Notes under the pieces: model-generated
Told to the model about the DNA's origin: nothing
Databases searched by the model: none
The model's input: the letters and a program-made list of their open reading frames with translations, nothing else
Origin: Bog-257 sp963805985
GTDB taxonomy: Bacteria > Acidobacteriota > Terriglobia > Terriglobales > Acidobacteriaceae
DNA: 64,000 nucleotides
Direction: 5' to 3'
NCBI GenBank assembly: GCA_963805985.1
Contig: CAWDWG010000009.1
Coordinates: forward strand, 682,001-746,000
Made by a program: the position numbers and the translations under genes
Part shown: positions 17,682 through 28,503 of the stretch, one piece after another
Position numbering within the stretch: position 1 is the stretch's first letter
Layout of the letters: each line of letters opens with the position of its first letter

Positions 17682-19262
17682 CTACTTCCGTGGAGTGAGC
17701 GGAAACACGCAAGTCACGACTATGCCGTGGGGAAGGCAACCCTGAATGTCTAGAGTTCCGCCGATCATCTTCGCCCGGTGGCTCATGATGTGGTGTCCCA
17801 TGCCGGTGCTGCCGGCGGGAATCCTTTTGACGCCGATCCCGTCGTCGCGAATGGTAAGGATGCCGCGGTTGTCACTGGCGGTGAGCCCGACCTCGATCTT
17901 GCGGGCCTTACCATGCTTGATGGCGTTGCTGATCGCTTCCTGGCTGATGTGGTACAGGTGGGTCGCGACGCTCACGTCGTGAATCAGTACCGGCGTGTCG
18001 CATTGCAGCTGGCAGGAGACGCCAAAGACGTCTTCCACTTCGGCGCTCAACTGCTGCAGCGCGGTCATCAGGCCATGCGATTCGGAAACGACGGGACTGA
18101 GGCCCCTGGCCAGCTCGCGGGTCTTGTTGATGGCTTCGTTGACCAGCTTGACGATCTTCGCGGCATCGTCCGCATAAGGGAGGCCCTTTTCCTTGAGCTT
18201 CTGCTCCTGCACCTTGCTCATGAAGGCGATGCCGGTTAAATGCTGGCCCAGCCCGTCATGCAAGTCCTGTCCGATACGGCGCTGTTCGCGGGCGCTGATC
18301 TCCAGGATCGCCCTCTCCAGATGCTTGCGCTCGGTGATATCGATGCCGGTCGCGATCACGTATGCCGGCGTGCCTTGGCCCCCAGGCAACGAGGCTCCCG
18401 ACCATGCGATCTGTCGGAGGGTTCCATCGCCGGCCAGCCACGGACATTCGTAATCGGTATGCAACTGGTCGTCGCGCATCTTTTCGAACTGCGTTCGGAA
18501 GGTTTCCGCGTCCTCGTCGGGAATGAACAAATCCCAGACGACGCGCCCTGCCACATCGGCGAGGGTTTTGCCCGTGCTGCGTTCGCAGGCGCGATTGAAG
18601 CGGACGATCCGCCCGTCAGGATCGAGCACGATGATCAGCGCGCCCACGGTGTCGAGCATGGCCGTGACAACGTTGCGCTCTTCCTGCAGCGCCGCTTCGG
18701 TGAGCTTGAGATCGGTGATGTCGAAGCCAACGCCGTGAATGAACCACGGACGGCCGTCTTCGCGACGGATCATCTTGGCTTCGCAATGCAGCCACATCAC
18801 GCGCTTGTCGCGGGAGAGAATGCGATAGGCCGAACGCAGCGGCTTGCCGGTCAGGAACAACTCGGCAGCTTCGGCGCTCCAGCGCTGCTTATCGTCAGGA
18901 TGAACCTGTGAGTACCAGCGAACGGGATCCTGCAGCCACTCTTCCTGGGTGAAGCCTAGCACGCGCTCGATCTGCGGACTGACGTAGGCCTCGCCCACGC
19001 ACTCGTCAAGATAGGCCATGAAAACGACGGCGGGAATCTGCTCGACCAGCGCACGATACTTGGCTTCGAGGTTGGGAAGCTCCGTGCTGACCTTGGACGG
19101 GGCTAATGCGGAAGCAGCCTGACCGGGAAGAAGACTGGTGTTTTCGAAGAAAACTTTAGCGAGATCCTGCAGCACGGCCTCGGCATCAGCGTAGGCAGTT
19201 GCGTCGCCGAGCGCGCGCAGGTCAACGCCGGGAATACTAGTGTTTTGCAACCAGGAGGCCAT
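17682..19262 (-). CDS. Soluble PAS-PAS sensor histidine kinase (NarX/DesK type)
   Basis: This 526-residue kinase has two PAS domains (about residues 68-185 and 195-310, each ending in a 'DIT'-type PAC motif), a HisKA_3 dimerisation helix with the phospho-His in 'RIGQDLHDGLGQHL' (H335), and an HATPase domain ('ISQEAISNAIKHG', 'IRDDGIG', 'GMGHHIM'). No transmembrane segment is visible, so the signal is intracellular. The gene lies 53 bases after an orphan hydrogenase small subunit and 12 bases before the response regulator. This resembles H2-sensing systems in which a hydrogenase-like protein talks to a PAS kinase (HoxBC-HoxJ), although the kinase family differs. Confidence 0.92.
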   Translation of the reverse strand: MASWLQNTSIPGVDLRALGDATAYADAEAVLQDLAKVFFENTSLLPGQAASALAPSKVSTELPNLEAKYRALVEQIPAVVFMAYLDECVGEAYVSPQIERVLGFTQEEWLQDPVRWYSQVHPDDKQRWSAEAAELFLTGKPLRSAYRILSRDKRVMWLHCEAKMIRREDGRPWFIHGVGFDITDLKLTEAALQEERNVVTAMLDTVGALIIVLDPDGRIVRFNRACERSTGKTLADVAGRVVWDLFIPDEDAETFRTQFEKMRDDQLHTDYECPWLAGDGTLRQIAWSGASLPGGQGTPAYVIATGIDITERKHLERAILEISAREQRRIGQDLHDGLGQHLTGIAFMSKVQEQKLKEKGLPYADDAAKIVKLVNEAINKTRELARGLSPVVSESHGLMTALQQLSAEVEDVFGVSCQLQCDTPVLIHDVSVATHLYHISQEAISNAIKHGKARKIEVGLTASDNRGILTIRDDGIGVKRIPAGSTGMGHHIMSHRAKMIGGTLDIQGCLPHGIVVTCVFPLTPRK

Positions 19263-19315
19263 ATTTCTCTCGCGGGCGCATTCAGCAGGGGAGCGGCCTA
19301 GTCATTCTGTGCCGC

Positions 19316-20350
<1,035 letters not shown>

Positions 20351-20414
20351 ATCAGCGCGGCAGTATTGTAACCCTTCCCGCTTCGAATTCATGTGTAGGA
20401 CAAGGCTGTAAGGA

Positions 20415-23108
20415 CTATTTCTTTGTGGCTTCCTTCTCCAGCGACTCCAGTTCACGTGTGAGTTGTTCGGCCTGATCGTGGAGCTGCCGCAAGCGTTCGG
20501 CGAGTGAGGGAGCGTTCTTTTCCGCCGGTGTCGCGGCCACAGTGGAAGCTGCCGGAGCCGCTGGTGGCGCGGGTGCTCCGATCAGGTCGGCGAGCGCCTC
20601 GTCGAAGGTGTCGCGATAGATCAGGCGGTCGCCCATCGCCAGTACGACCTTTTTCAGCTGTGGCATGCGCGCTTCCGTCGCCTGAATGTAGATCGACTCG
20701 AGATAGAGAAATCCGCCGGTGACCGGCAGCGCGATGATGTTTCCGCGCAACACGCGCGAGCCTTGCTGGTTCCACAGCGTGAGATCTTTGGAGATGTTCT
20801 GGTCCTGGTCGATGCGCGATTCAATCTGCATGGGGCCGTACATCAGCTGTTGCTTGGGCAGCTGATAGAAGATGAGTTGGCCCAGCTTGTCTCCATCGCA
20901 TCGCGCCGCCATCCATCCGATCAGGTTGTCTTTGGCGCGCGGCGTGAAGGGCAAGATCATCAAAAATTCAGGATCTTTCTCTCCCGGCAGCGTGGCGATC
21001 ACGTAGGTTGGCGAGATCGGCTCCGGCTGTCCGGATTGGCTGAACAGATCGCGCGCGATTTCCCAGACGTCTTCCTTGTTGTAAAAAACCTGCGGATCGC
21101 GCATGTGGAAGATGCGGTACGCCTCAGCCTGCGTGCGAAAGATGGCTTCCGGATAACGCGCGTGACGGCGAAGATCGGCCGGCATCTCCGACATCGGGCG
21201 GAACAATTGCGGAAACAGCTTCTGATAAGCCTGAATGATCGGATCCGTGGGATCGAAGACATACAAGCTCATCTGCCCGGTGTAGGCGTCAACCGTGGCT
21301 TTCACGGTGTTGCGAATGTAATTTGCACCGTCGTCCAGACCGGCCACAGGCAGCACGGCCGAATACGGATGCGAGAGGGAAGTGGTGTAGGCGTCGGCCA
21401 TCCACACTAGCCGGCCGTCGTCAGTGATCACGAGATATGGGTCCGGGTCCCAGGTGAGAAAGCTGGCGAGATGTGCGAGCCGCGCCTTCACGTTGCGATA
21501 GATCATCATGCGGCTGTCGCCGGTGAGATAGCCGGTGAAGACGATGTTGGCCTCGCCTTCAGAGATCGCAGCGGCCAGCTTCATGGGAAACGTGCCGACG
21601 GGAAAACCGCCGGTGCCGCGATAGCTCGAATACTTGTTCTGATCGCCGGAGGGGTAGTCGAACTCCTCGCGCGCAGTGTGAACGAAGACCGGGTCCTGCG
21701 TCTTCTCCCCGTAATAAATCTCCGGCCGCGTCAGTTGAAAGCCGGGCGACTTGATCTCCGGCGGGGCGTTCTTGATAAGCAGCACCGGCAGCCCGTCGGG
21801 CGTGATCTTGTTGACCTCGGAGACGACCGCGCCAAAGCCGTGAGTGTAGATGAAGTGAGGATTGATCCAGCTGGCGCTGGCTTCAGCCGGCAGTTGCGAT
21901 ACGTCCATCTCGCGGGGCGACAGCAGCACTTGTTTGATGCGGCCGTCGATGAAGTAGCGATCAACATCGGTGTCGGGAAATGTGTAATACGGACGCAAGG
22001 CCTGGATCTGCGTGATGGTTGCGTCGTAAGCGCGCAGATCCCACAGCCGCACGTTCGCAAGCAGGGTCGCATCCTGAACCGGATCGACCGTGCCCTGGCC
22101 TGAGGGCGAGAACGGTTTTTCCTGGGCGTTGCGATTCAGGCCAAAGGCTGCAGTCGTTGCCTCAATGTGACGCTCGATGTATGGACGCTCGATGGAGATT
22201 TCATTGGGACGAACATAGACGCTGCGGACAACCGCCGGCAGCGCCATCTGTAGTACGTAACAGCCGACAACCAGGTAGAGCGCCGGCTTGAATTTCGACA
22301 GCCAGACCAGGGGCACGGCGGCGAGAGCAGAAACGACAACCAGCCAGCGCAGCGGGATCGTGAACTTCTCGTCCACGTAATCGGCGCCGGTCATGAAGGC
22401 GTGGACGTTAAACAGCAATTCGAAGTTTCCCAGGTAAACCCAGGCAGCAAATCCGATCAGCAGGATCACTGCGAGGATGCGGACGAACGGCGCCTTGGTA
22501 GCGCCCGGCAGCCGCAGATATTCCTGCAGACCCATGACTCTGACGTGCGTGCCGCCGCTGAGCCGGAAGCGGACGCGCTCAAACAGCTGCCATCCGCGCG
22601 CCGTGACCCAGAACATCAGCGCCGAGATGATGGCAACGCCAAGCAGGAATCCGAGCAGGTTCCAGTAGAAGGGAAGGTCGAACAGATAGAACGGCAGGCC
22701 GCGCGAGAAGACGTGATCCTGCCATGCGCCCTGCGGAACGGTAATGCCGCGCGAGCCGAAGAATCGCATGACCGTCCAGTAGTCAATGGACGACGAGGCA
22801 AACAGAATGGCGAAGAGGGCGAGGGCGATCGTGACTATGCCGGAGTACACGGGGTAATCCCGGCGGCGGACTCCGGCGAAGTGTAGGCCGCGCGCGTGGG
22901 CGACAAAGAAGGCGATGAATGCCAGGACGGCGCCGGCCGCAGCAGGCGCGATGCTGTACCACAACATCGAGAACCAGGTGCTGACCTGCGCGACCTCTTT
23001 CCACCAACTGTATTCGATGACGAAATTAGCGGCTGCGGGAATCGCCCAGAAAATTATGGCGACTGCCGCGAATATGATAACCACAACCCGGAGACGTATT
23101 GGGCGCAT
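20415..23108 (-). CDS. UPF0182 (COG1615) large membrane protein
   Basis: This 897-residue protein starts 'MRPIRLRVVVIIFAAVAIIFWAIPAA'. It has about seven membrane segments in the first 330 residues, a large extracytoplasmic region ('YVRPNEISIERPYIERHIEATTAAFGLNR', 'FIYTHGFGAVVSEVNKITPDGLPVL') and a C-terminal coiled coil ('LAERLRQLHDQAEQLTRELESLEKEA'). These are features of the widespread UPF0182 family, whose function is unknown to me. The start at 23108 was chosen because the preceding 35 codons look non-coding. It is divergent from cydAB and 64 bases upstream of the orphan hydrogenase small subunit. Confidence 0.93.
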   Translation of the reverse strand: MRPIRLRVVVIIFAAVAIIFWAIPAAANFVIEYSWWKEVAQVSTWFSMLWYSIAPAAAGAVLAFIAFFVAHARGLHFAGVRRRDYPVYSGIVTIALALFAILFASSSIDYWTVMRFFGSRGITVPQGAWQDHVFSRGLPFYLFDLPFYWNLLGFLLGVAIISALMFWVTARGWQLFERVRFRLSGGTHVRVMGLQEYLRLPGATKAPFVRILAVILLIGFAAWVYLGNFELLFNVHAFMTGADYVDEKFTIPLRWLVVVSALAAVPLVWLSKFKPALYLVVGCYVLQMALPAVVRSVYVRPNEISIERPYIERHIEATTAAFGLNRNAQEKPFSPSGQGTVDPVQDATLLANVRLWDLRAYDATITQIQALRPYYTFPDTDVDRYFIDGRIKQVLLSPREMDVSQLPAEASASWINPHFIYTHGFGAVVSEVNKITPDGLPVLLIKNAPPEIKSPGFQLTRPEIYYGEKTQDPVFVHTAREEFDYPSGDQNKYSSYRGTGGFPVGTFPMKLAAAISEGEANIVFTGYLTGDSRMMIYRNVKARLAHLASFLTWDPDPYLVITDDGRLVWMADAYTTSLSHPYSAVLPVAGLDDGANYIRNTVKATVDAYTGQMSLYVFDPTDPIIQAYQKLFPQLFRPMSEMPADLRRHARYPEAIFRTQAEAYRIFHMRDPQVFYNKEDVWEIARDLFSQSGQPEPISPTYVIATLPGEKDPEFLMILPFTPRAKDNLIGWMAARCDGDKLGQLIFYQLPKQQLMYGPMQIESRIDQDQNISKDLTLWNQQGSRVLRGNIIALPVTGGFLYLESIYIQATEARMPQLKKVVLAMGDRLIYRDTFDEALADLIGAPAPPAAPAASTVAATPAEKNAPSLAERLRQLHDQAEQLTRELESLEKEATKK

Positions 23109-23415
23109 AGAACGACCTGCGTGTCCAAAGAAGAATGTGGATGAGCGGCCAAGAGGACACAGCTTGAGTCGCCAGCGTGTTGATTGATAGTCGAGCCGTA
23201 TTATAGTCGCGACCAAGCGGGAAAAGCGCGGGGTGAAGCCGATGCGCGGTAGCGGGATTCTTCTCCCGGGCTAATCACACGCTCTCGTGATCCGGGTCAC
23301 ATCCCGACGTGCCCCTCGGAACAGACAATAAATCCATGCTGTACCCGCAGCCGTTGTCTGTCTGCCGCCCCGCGCAATTGTCTCTGCGCAATTCTTCTGA
23401 CTTTGAGGTCCCCGC
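23109..23415. other. Divergent intergenic region between UPF0182 and cydAB
   Basis: About 300 non-coding bases hold the promoters for both directions. The only clear element is the CRP-like palindrome listed separately at 23286-23301. No small gene or hairpin of note is visible. Confidence 0.5.
23286..23301. promoter_or_regulatory. CRP/FNR-family binding site upstream of cydA
   Basis: The sequence CGTGA-TCCGGG-TCACA matches the CRP-type consensus TGTGA-N6-TCACA at 9 of 10 arm positions. It lies about 115 bases before the cydA start, a position suitable for activation. It does not match the FNR half-sites TTGAT/ATCAA. The regulator is not in the window. Confidence 0.6.
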
Positions 23416-24798
23416 ATGGATAGCGCACTCCTGATCCACCGCCTGCATTTTGCCTTCACTGTTACGTTTCATTACCTGTTTCCGCAGCTGACCATGGGCC
23501 TGGCGCCGCTGATCGTCGTTTTGAAGACTATGGGCTGGCGAACCGGCGACGAGCGCTACGACAACGCCGCGCGCTTCTGGGCAAAGATTTTCGGCATCAA
23601 CTTCGTGATCGGCGTGGTGACCGGAATTCCAATGGAATTTCAGTTCGGCACCAACTGGTCGCACTTCTCGCGCTTCGCCGGCGGCGTCATTGGACAGACG
23701 CTGGCCATGGAAGGCTGCTTCGCGTTCTTCCTGGAGTCGACCTTCCTCGGCCTGTTCCTCTACGGTGAGAAGCGCCTGAGCAAAGGCCTGCACTGGTTTT
23801 CCGCGCTGATGGTCTTTCTGGGATCGTGGATGTCGGGTTACTTCATCGTCGCTACCGACGCCTGGATGCAGCATCCGGTCGGTTACGAGCGCGTTGCCGA
23901 TGGATCGGTGCAGCTCAAAAGCTTTTGGCAACTGGTGCTGAATCCGTGGGCGTGGTGGCAGTACGCGCACAACATGAGCGGCGCGGTCATCACCGGAGCG
24001 TTCGTGATGGCAGCGGTCGGCGCATTTTACCTGCTGAGCGAGAAGCACATTGAGCAGGGCAAGATCTTCGTGCGCGTCGGCGTGATTGCAGCGTTGTTCG
24101 TCACCCTCTTCCAGGTGGTGCCGACGGGCGACGCGCAGGGCCGGATGATCGCGCAGAATCAGCCGGTGACGCTGGCAGCGATGGAAGCGCTGTGGGAGAC
24201 ACAGCCGGGAGCGCCGCTGGTGATTCTGGGCCAGCCGGATGTCGCGGCGCAGAAGATCGACAACCCCATCGTCGTTCCAAGAATGCTGAGCTTCCTGACG
24301 TGGCGAAGCTGGGGCGCGGAGGTCAAAGGGCTGAACTCAGTGCCGAAGCAAGACTGGCCAGACAACATTCCGCTGCTCTACTACGCGTACCACATCATGG
24401 TAGGGCTGGGGACGTTCTTCATCGCGATCACCGCGGTGGCGTGCGTCCTGCTGTGGCGCAAGAAGCTGTATGAATCGCGCTGGATGCTGTGGATCCTGCT
24501 CATCAGCTTCCCGTTCCCTTACATCGCCAACACCGCGGGCTGGATGACGGCGGAGTTCGGACGCCAGCCGTGGCTGGTCTACGGGCTGTTGCGCACGGCG
24601 GATGGCTACTCCAAGATGGTCTCGGCCGGCAACGCCTGGTTCAGCTTCCTTGGATTCCTCGGGATGTACACCGTGCTGGCGATTCTTTTCCTGTTCCTGG
24701 TGCGACGCGAGATCGAGCACGGTCCGGAGCCGCTTGTGCCCAAAGATCTGCGCGATCTGGTTGACTCGGCCCATATGACTCCCGCGGAGGTGCGATAG
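23416..24798 (+). CDS. cydA: Cytochrome bd ubiquinol oxidase subunit I
   Basis: This 460-residue integral membrane protein is the haem-bearing subunit of cytochrome bd, which oxidises quinol and reduces O2 to water with high affinity. The N terminus 'IHRLHFAFTVTFHYLFPQLTMGL' contains the haem ligand His (His19-type), and a second His lies in 'WQYAHNMSGAVITGAF'. The hallmark 'WMTAEFGRQPWLVYGLLRT' is present near residue 380. The Q-loop is short. cydB follows 2 bases after the stop codon. The short Q-loop places it in the bd-family common in diverse bacteria. Confidence 0.97.
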   Translation: MDSALLIHRLHFAFTVTFHYLFPQLTMGLAPLIVVLKTMGWRTGDERYDNAARFWAKIFGINFVIGVVTGIPMEFQFGTNWSHFSRFAGGVIGQTLAMEGCFAFFLESTFLGLFLYGEKRLSKGLHWFSALMVFLGSWMSGYFIVATDAWMQHPVGYERVADGSVQLKSFWQLVLNPWAWWQYAHNMSGAVITGAFVMAAVGAFYLLSEKHIEQGKIFVRVGVIAALFVTLFQVVPTGDAQGRMIAQNQPVTLAAMEALWETQPGAPLVILGQPDVAAQKIDNPIVVPRMLSFLTWRSWGAEVKGLNSVPKQDWPDNIPLLYYAYHIMVGLGTFFIAITAVACVLLWRKKLYESRWMLWILLISFPFPYIANTAGWMTAEFGRQPWLVYGLLRTADGYSKMVSAGNAWFSFLGFLGMYTVLAILFLFLVRREIEHGPEPLVPKDLRDLVDSAHMTPAEVR

Positions 24799-24800
24799 CC

Positions 24801-25850
24801 ATGGCAACAATCTGGTTCATGATCGTGGCAGTGATGGTGGCAATTTACGTGGTGCTCGACGGCTTCGACCTGGGCGCGGGCGCAGTTCATCTGTTCATTG
24901 CCAAAGACAACGACGAGCGGCGCACGGTGATTCGCGCTATCGGCCCGGTGTGGGATGGCAACGAAGTCTGGCTGCTGGCCGCGGGCGGAACGCTGTACTT
25001 CGCATTCCCGCAGCTCTACGCGTCGGGCTTCAGCGGATTTTATCTGCCGCTGATGATGGTGCTGTGGCTCTTGATGCTGCGTGCCATCGGCATCGAATTC
25101 CGCACGCATGTGCAAGAGCAGGTGTGGCGAGGCTTCTTCGACACCATCTTCGGCGTCTCCAGCATTCTGCTGGCGATCTTCTTCGGCGCGGCACTGGGCA
25201 ACGTCATCCGCGGTGTGCCGCTCAATCCCGACGGCTACTTCTTCGAGCCGCTGTGGACCAACTGGCGGGTCGGCGCGCAGAACGGCATCCTCGACTGGTA
25301 CACGGTTATGTGCGGCGTGGTCGCACTGGTTACGCTTGTCGTGCACGGCTCGCTGTATCTGGCGACCAAGACCGAAGGCCCGCTGAACTATCGCGCGCGC
25401 AAAGTGGCGTCGTTGTTCTGGCCGGTGCAAGTGCTGCTGACCATCTTCAGCCTGATCGCGACGGTTTATGCCGTGCCCGGCATTCTGACGAACTACACGC
25501 GCTGGCCTATCGGATATCTGGTGCCGGCGGTCGTCATCGGCAGCTTGATCTACATGTACTTCGCGCACTCGCGGCGCAACGAGAAAGGCGCGTTTCTGGC
25601 GTCGTCGCTGTACATTATCGCCATGCTGGTGGGAGCGGTCTTCGCGCTGTATCCCAAGGTGCTGCCCGCCAGTACCGGCGCGCAGTACAACCTGACCATC
25701 TATAACAGCGCCACCGGCGCGCACGGGATGGCTGTTGGATTTGTATGGTGGACGTTGGGGATGATTCTGGCGGCGGTGTACTTCGTCTTCGTCTATCGGA
25801 TGTTCCGCGGCAAGGTGCGGTTGGAGGAAGGCAGCGGGCACGGCTACTAA
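24801..25850 (+). CDS. cydB: Cytochrome bd ubiquinol oxidase subunit II
   Basis: This 349-residue protein with eight or so membrane segments carries the CydB signatures 'VVLDGFDLGAGAVHLF', 'AIGPVWDGNEVWLLAAGGTLYFAFP' and 'GFYLPLMMVLWLLMLRAIGIEFR'. It forms the heterodimer with CydA. No cydX-like small protein is evident directly after it, and no cydCD assembly genes are in the window. Confidence 0.97.
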   Translation: MATIWFMIVAVMVAIYVVLDGFDLGAGAVHLFIAKDNDERRTVIRAIGPVWDGNEVWLLAAGGTLYFAFPQLYASGFSGFYLPLMMVLWLLMLRAIGIEFRTHVQEQVWRGFFDTIFGVSSILLAIFFGAALGNVIRGVPLNPDGYFFEPLWTNWRVGAQNGILDWYTVMCGVVALVTLVVHGSLYLATKTEGPLNYRARKVASLFWPVQVLLTIFSLIATVYAVPGILTNYTRWPIGYLVPAVVIGSLIYMYFAHSRRNEKGAFLASSLYIIAMLVGAVFALYPKVLPASTGAQYNLTIYNSATGAHGMAVGFVWWTLGMILAAVYFVFVYRMFRGKVRLEEGSGHGY

Positions 25851-26081
25851 GTACGTGCGATGCACCCGTTGATCCGCAAACGGCTCGATCCTGAGCAGTT
25901 GGGCGAAGGGCGAAGCGATTTTTCTGCTCGCATACAAGTCCTTATAGAACAATACTTTGGGATAAGTGCTTTTAACTACAACGTTAATTTTAATGGGGGC
26001 CGGGCTGCCCGACTCAGGGAAACCAGCCTGATACCATGTGTGCGTCAGTTCCGTAAAACTCATTACACGAACAACACCCGG

Positions 26082-26573
26082 ATGCAATTCCAGTACGAGA
26101 TCTCAGCCGAGGAATATGTTGCAGGGCAGACGCTTTACTGCAAATTAATGCATGGCAGTAACGGGTTCCTTAAGCCCGTCGCCTGGGGTTTAGGCGGTTT
26201 GTGCTTCCTGGCGACTGCATGGAGCGAACGGGATATCGACTGGCCCGCGATATTGCTTAGCCTCACGGCGGCGTGGTTCATCTATTGCGCGATTGTTCAA
26301 ACTCTTCCAGCTTTTTACTTTCGAAGCCGCTACCCGAAGTCGGAGTTTTCCGATCATCCCTTCCAGGCAGATGTAACTCAGGAAGGGTTTCACGTTTCAG
26401 ATGACCTTCGCGCGTGGCACATTAAGTGGCCCGGAGTACAAGCGAAGGGCGAGAACCGCGATGTGTTTGTGTTCTATTCTGCGAACACGGTTTTCATCTT
26501 CGGAAAGAAGTATCTATCAGACCAACAACAGGCCGAACTTCGTCAGCTCGCCGGACTAACCTCTGCCGTATGA
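26082..26573 (+). CDS. YcxB-like membrane protein
   Basis: This 163-residue protein starts 'MQFQYEISAEEYVAGQTLY', has two adjacent hydrophobic segments (about residues 28-70) and a C-terminal beta domain ('FQADVTQEGFHVSDDLRAWHIKWPGVQAKGENRDVFVFYSANTVFIFGKKYL' in two parts). This is the layout of YcxB-like (DUF/PH-like) proteins. I prefer the ATG at 26082 over an upstream start at 25860, since the intervening codons look non-coding. Base composition is lower in GC than its neighbours. Function is unknown. Confidence 0.7.
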   Translation: MQFQYEISAEEYVAGQTLYCKLMHGSNGFLKPVAWGLGGLCFLATAWSERDIDWPAILLSLTAAWFIYCAIVQTLPAFYFRSRYPKSEFSDHPFQADVTQEGFHVSDDLRAWHIKWPGVQAKGENRDVFVFYSANTVFIFGKKYLSDQQQAELRQLAGLTSAV

Positions 26574-26602
26574 TCCTCTAGCGCTATCGGCTATGACGCA
26601 AG

Positions 26603-26639
26603 AAAAGCCCCACACAAGCAGACCTCTCTTGTGTGGGGT
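26603..26639 (-). terminator. Rho-independent terminator of the OFA transporter gene
   Basis: An 11-bp perfect stem (26608-26618/26628-26638, CCCCACACAAG/CTTGTGTGGGG) with a 9-base loop is followed on the - strand by CTTTTCTT. It lies about 55 bases after the stop codon of the transporter at 26695. Confidence 0.88.
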
Positions 26640-26694
26640 GCGAGATTCATGCCATGAGTCGAACGTCTAATGTGTCCTCAGCTAAAGCTCGGTC

Positions 26695-28083
26695 CTACCG
26701 AACTCCAGCCAATTCCTCTTCGTGCTCGGTTTCTTTGCTGACCGCGGCTGTAACCGGCGTGAGCGCAGTTTGTTGCTGCTCATTCGCGATACGGCTGCGA
26801 ATCAACGGTTTCAAAACCAGGATCGAGAAGACCGCTGCGATAGCACACAGCACCGCCGAGATGTAGAACGGCACGCTGAACGATCCGCCGAAGTAGGCGG
26901 CTATCGCCGCAGCGCCGAATCCGGCAAACACCGAAGCCAGGCCTTTGGATGTGTACACCATGCCGTAATTGGCGGAGGCGTTCTTCGGACCGAAGATGTC
27001 GCCTGTCGTGGCCGAGAACAGGGAATAGATTTCGCCCCAGAAGAGAAAAATGAACGAGAACAATGCCACGAATGCCAACGGCGCGCCGGCGACCTTGGTG
27101 ACGGCAAAGACCAGAATGGCTTCGATACCGAAGGTTAGGAACATGGTGCGCTCGCGTCCCAGGCGATCGGAAACCGTGCCCCACAGGATTCGCGACAGCG
27201 CGTTGCAGGCCGAAGTGAGCGTCGCGGTGAGGGGCACAATCGCCATGCCCCAGACCTTGGCGTCGCTGACCTTGAGCGCCTTCGCGATCTGCGAGAGGTT
27301 GGCGGTCGCGATCAACCCTCCGGCGCAGGCGAAGAAGAACATGGCATAGAGCAGGTAGAACTCAGGTCGGCTCAAGGTCTGCATCCAGGTGAAGTTGACC
27401 TTCGACTGAACGACGGCGGCCTTCTTGGCAGGGGTCCATGCCGGCGGCGCCCAACCCGCGGGCGGGTGGCGCAGGATCATTGCAGCGAGCAGCGCGATGA
27501 TGCCTTGTCCGATGCCCCAGAAGGCCATCGCCTTGGCCCAGCCAATCGAGTGGATGGTTGCCGCGATCGGCATGATGGCGAGCGCGGCGCCTCCGCCGAA
27601 GCCTGCGGCGGTCAAGCCCACGGCGAGCCCACGCTTATCGGGGAACCACTTTACCGCGTTGGCGACACAAGAGATGTAAATGATGCCCGCGCCGGTTCCG
27701 GCAATGATGCCGTAGTAAATGTAGAGGTGTAGCGGCGAGGTGGCGATGGTTCCACCCAGCACCCAGCCCAGCGCGATGAAGACCGCGCCAATCGACATCA
27801 GCTTGCGAATGCCGAACTTGTCGACGAAGTATCCGGCGACCGGCATCGGCCACGTCTCAAACAGAATGAAGGCCGAAAACACGGCGGCGATCTTGGCGTA
27901 AGGCACGCCGGTGAAGGTTTGCTTCATGCCTGGTGTAAACAGCGTGAAGGCATATTGATAGTTGGAGATGACAACCATCGCGAGAATGCCGAAGATCAGC
28001 TGAATCCAGCGATTGCCGGCAAAGCCGCCATACGCTTCCTTAGCGGTGTCTCGCGGTTCCGCAGCAACAGTTCCAGTACCCAT
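26695..28083 (-). CDS. OFA-family (oxalate/formate antiporter-like) MFS transporter
   Basis: This 462-residue protein has 12 predicted membrane segments and the oxalate/formate antiporter family look: 'NYQYAFTLFTPGMKQTF', 'ETWPMPVAGYFVDKFG', 'SRILWGTVSDRLGRE' and 'YGMVYTSKGLASVFAGFG'. The Arg before ILWG and the Lys in YTSKG occupy the places of the two charged residues (R272, K355) that bind oxalate in OxlT of Oxalobacter. Its position after the oxalate oxidoreductase genes supports oxalate import or oxalate/formate exchange. A hairpin and a 420-base gap separate it from oorB, so it may have its own promoter. Confidence 0.85.
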   Translation of the reverse strand: MGTGTVAAEPRDTAKEAYGGFAGNRWIQLIFGILAMVVISNYQYAFTLFTPGMKQTFTGVPYAKIAAVFSAFILFETWPMPVAGYFVDKFGIRKLMSIGAVFIALGWVLGGTIATSPLHLYIYYGIIAGTGAGIIYISCVANAVKWFPDKRGLAVGLTAAGFGGGAALAIMPIAATIHSIGWAKAMAFWGIGQGIIALLAAMILRHPPAGWAPPAWTPAKKAAVVQSKVNFTWMQTLSRPEFYLLYAMFFFACAGGLIATANLSQIAKALKVSDAKVWGMAIVPLTATLTSACNALSRILWGTVSDRLGRERTMFLTFGIEAILVFAVTKVAGAPLAFVALFSFIFLFWGEIYSLFSATTGDIFGPKNASANYGMVYTSKGLASVFAGFGAAAIAAYFGGSFSVPFYISAVLCAIAAVFSILVLKPLIRSRIANEQQQTALTPVTAAVSKETEHEEELAGVR

Positions 28084-28503
28084 GGCAGATTCCTTCTACT
28101 TGCCCACACGGCAAGACGAATTGATTAGCGGGAAGATGAGAATTGCTCCGCACTCGACGTTTGCGAGGAGCGCGTGCCAGAGATGAAGTTGGCGGCTTCG
28201 AGTGGAAGTCGCGAAAGGTTTTACAGGATGTAGTTTGAGGACAGCGGGCAGTGATCTTCCTGCGAGTGGCGCGACGATGGCGTTCATCGCCAATCCGCAG
28301 CCGCACGTTCTGCGTCCGCAGACGGTGCGCGGAATCCCTACGAAGCAAGGAGGTCACATGCGTGGCCATATCGGCCGCCTCCAGGGACGGTCACCTCAGT
28401 ACTTCGCTGCTGTTACGTGTAACGGCTTCTGGCCGGCGCCGGGGCTGAGTCGGCGAGGTCCGGCCAGAAAGCAACCCCGCCCCGTTGCCAGGGCGGGCGC
28501 AAG
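28084..28503 (-). promoter_or_regulatory. Gap between oorB and the transporter, with palindromes
   Basis: No gene is visible in these 420 bases. Near the oorB end are a terminator-like hairpin (listed separately), a longer inverted repeat with 10-bp arms TTCTGGCCGG/CCGGCCAGAA at 28427-28436 and 28460-28469, and a 12-bp palindrome GTTACGTGTAAC at 28412-28423. The palindrome lies about 330 bases before the transporter start and could be an operator; the regulator is not known. Confidence 0.35.
28470..28499 (-). terminator. Hairpin after oorB, weak terminator
   Basis: A perfect 7-bp GC stem (28476-28482/28491-28497) with an 8-base loop follows the oorB stop by a few bases on the - strand. The downstream tract GTTGCTTTCT has few T residues, so termination is probably partial and may allow read-through into the transporter gene. 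Confidence 0.5.
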
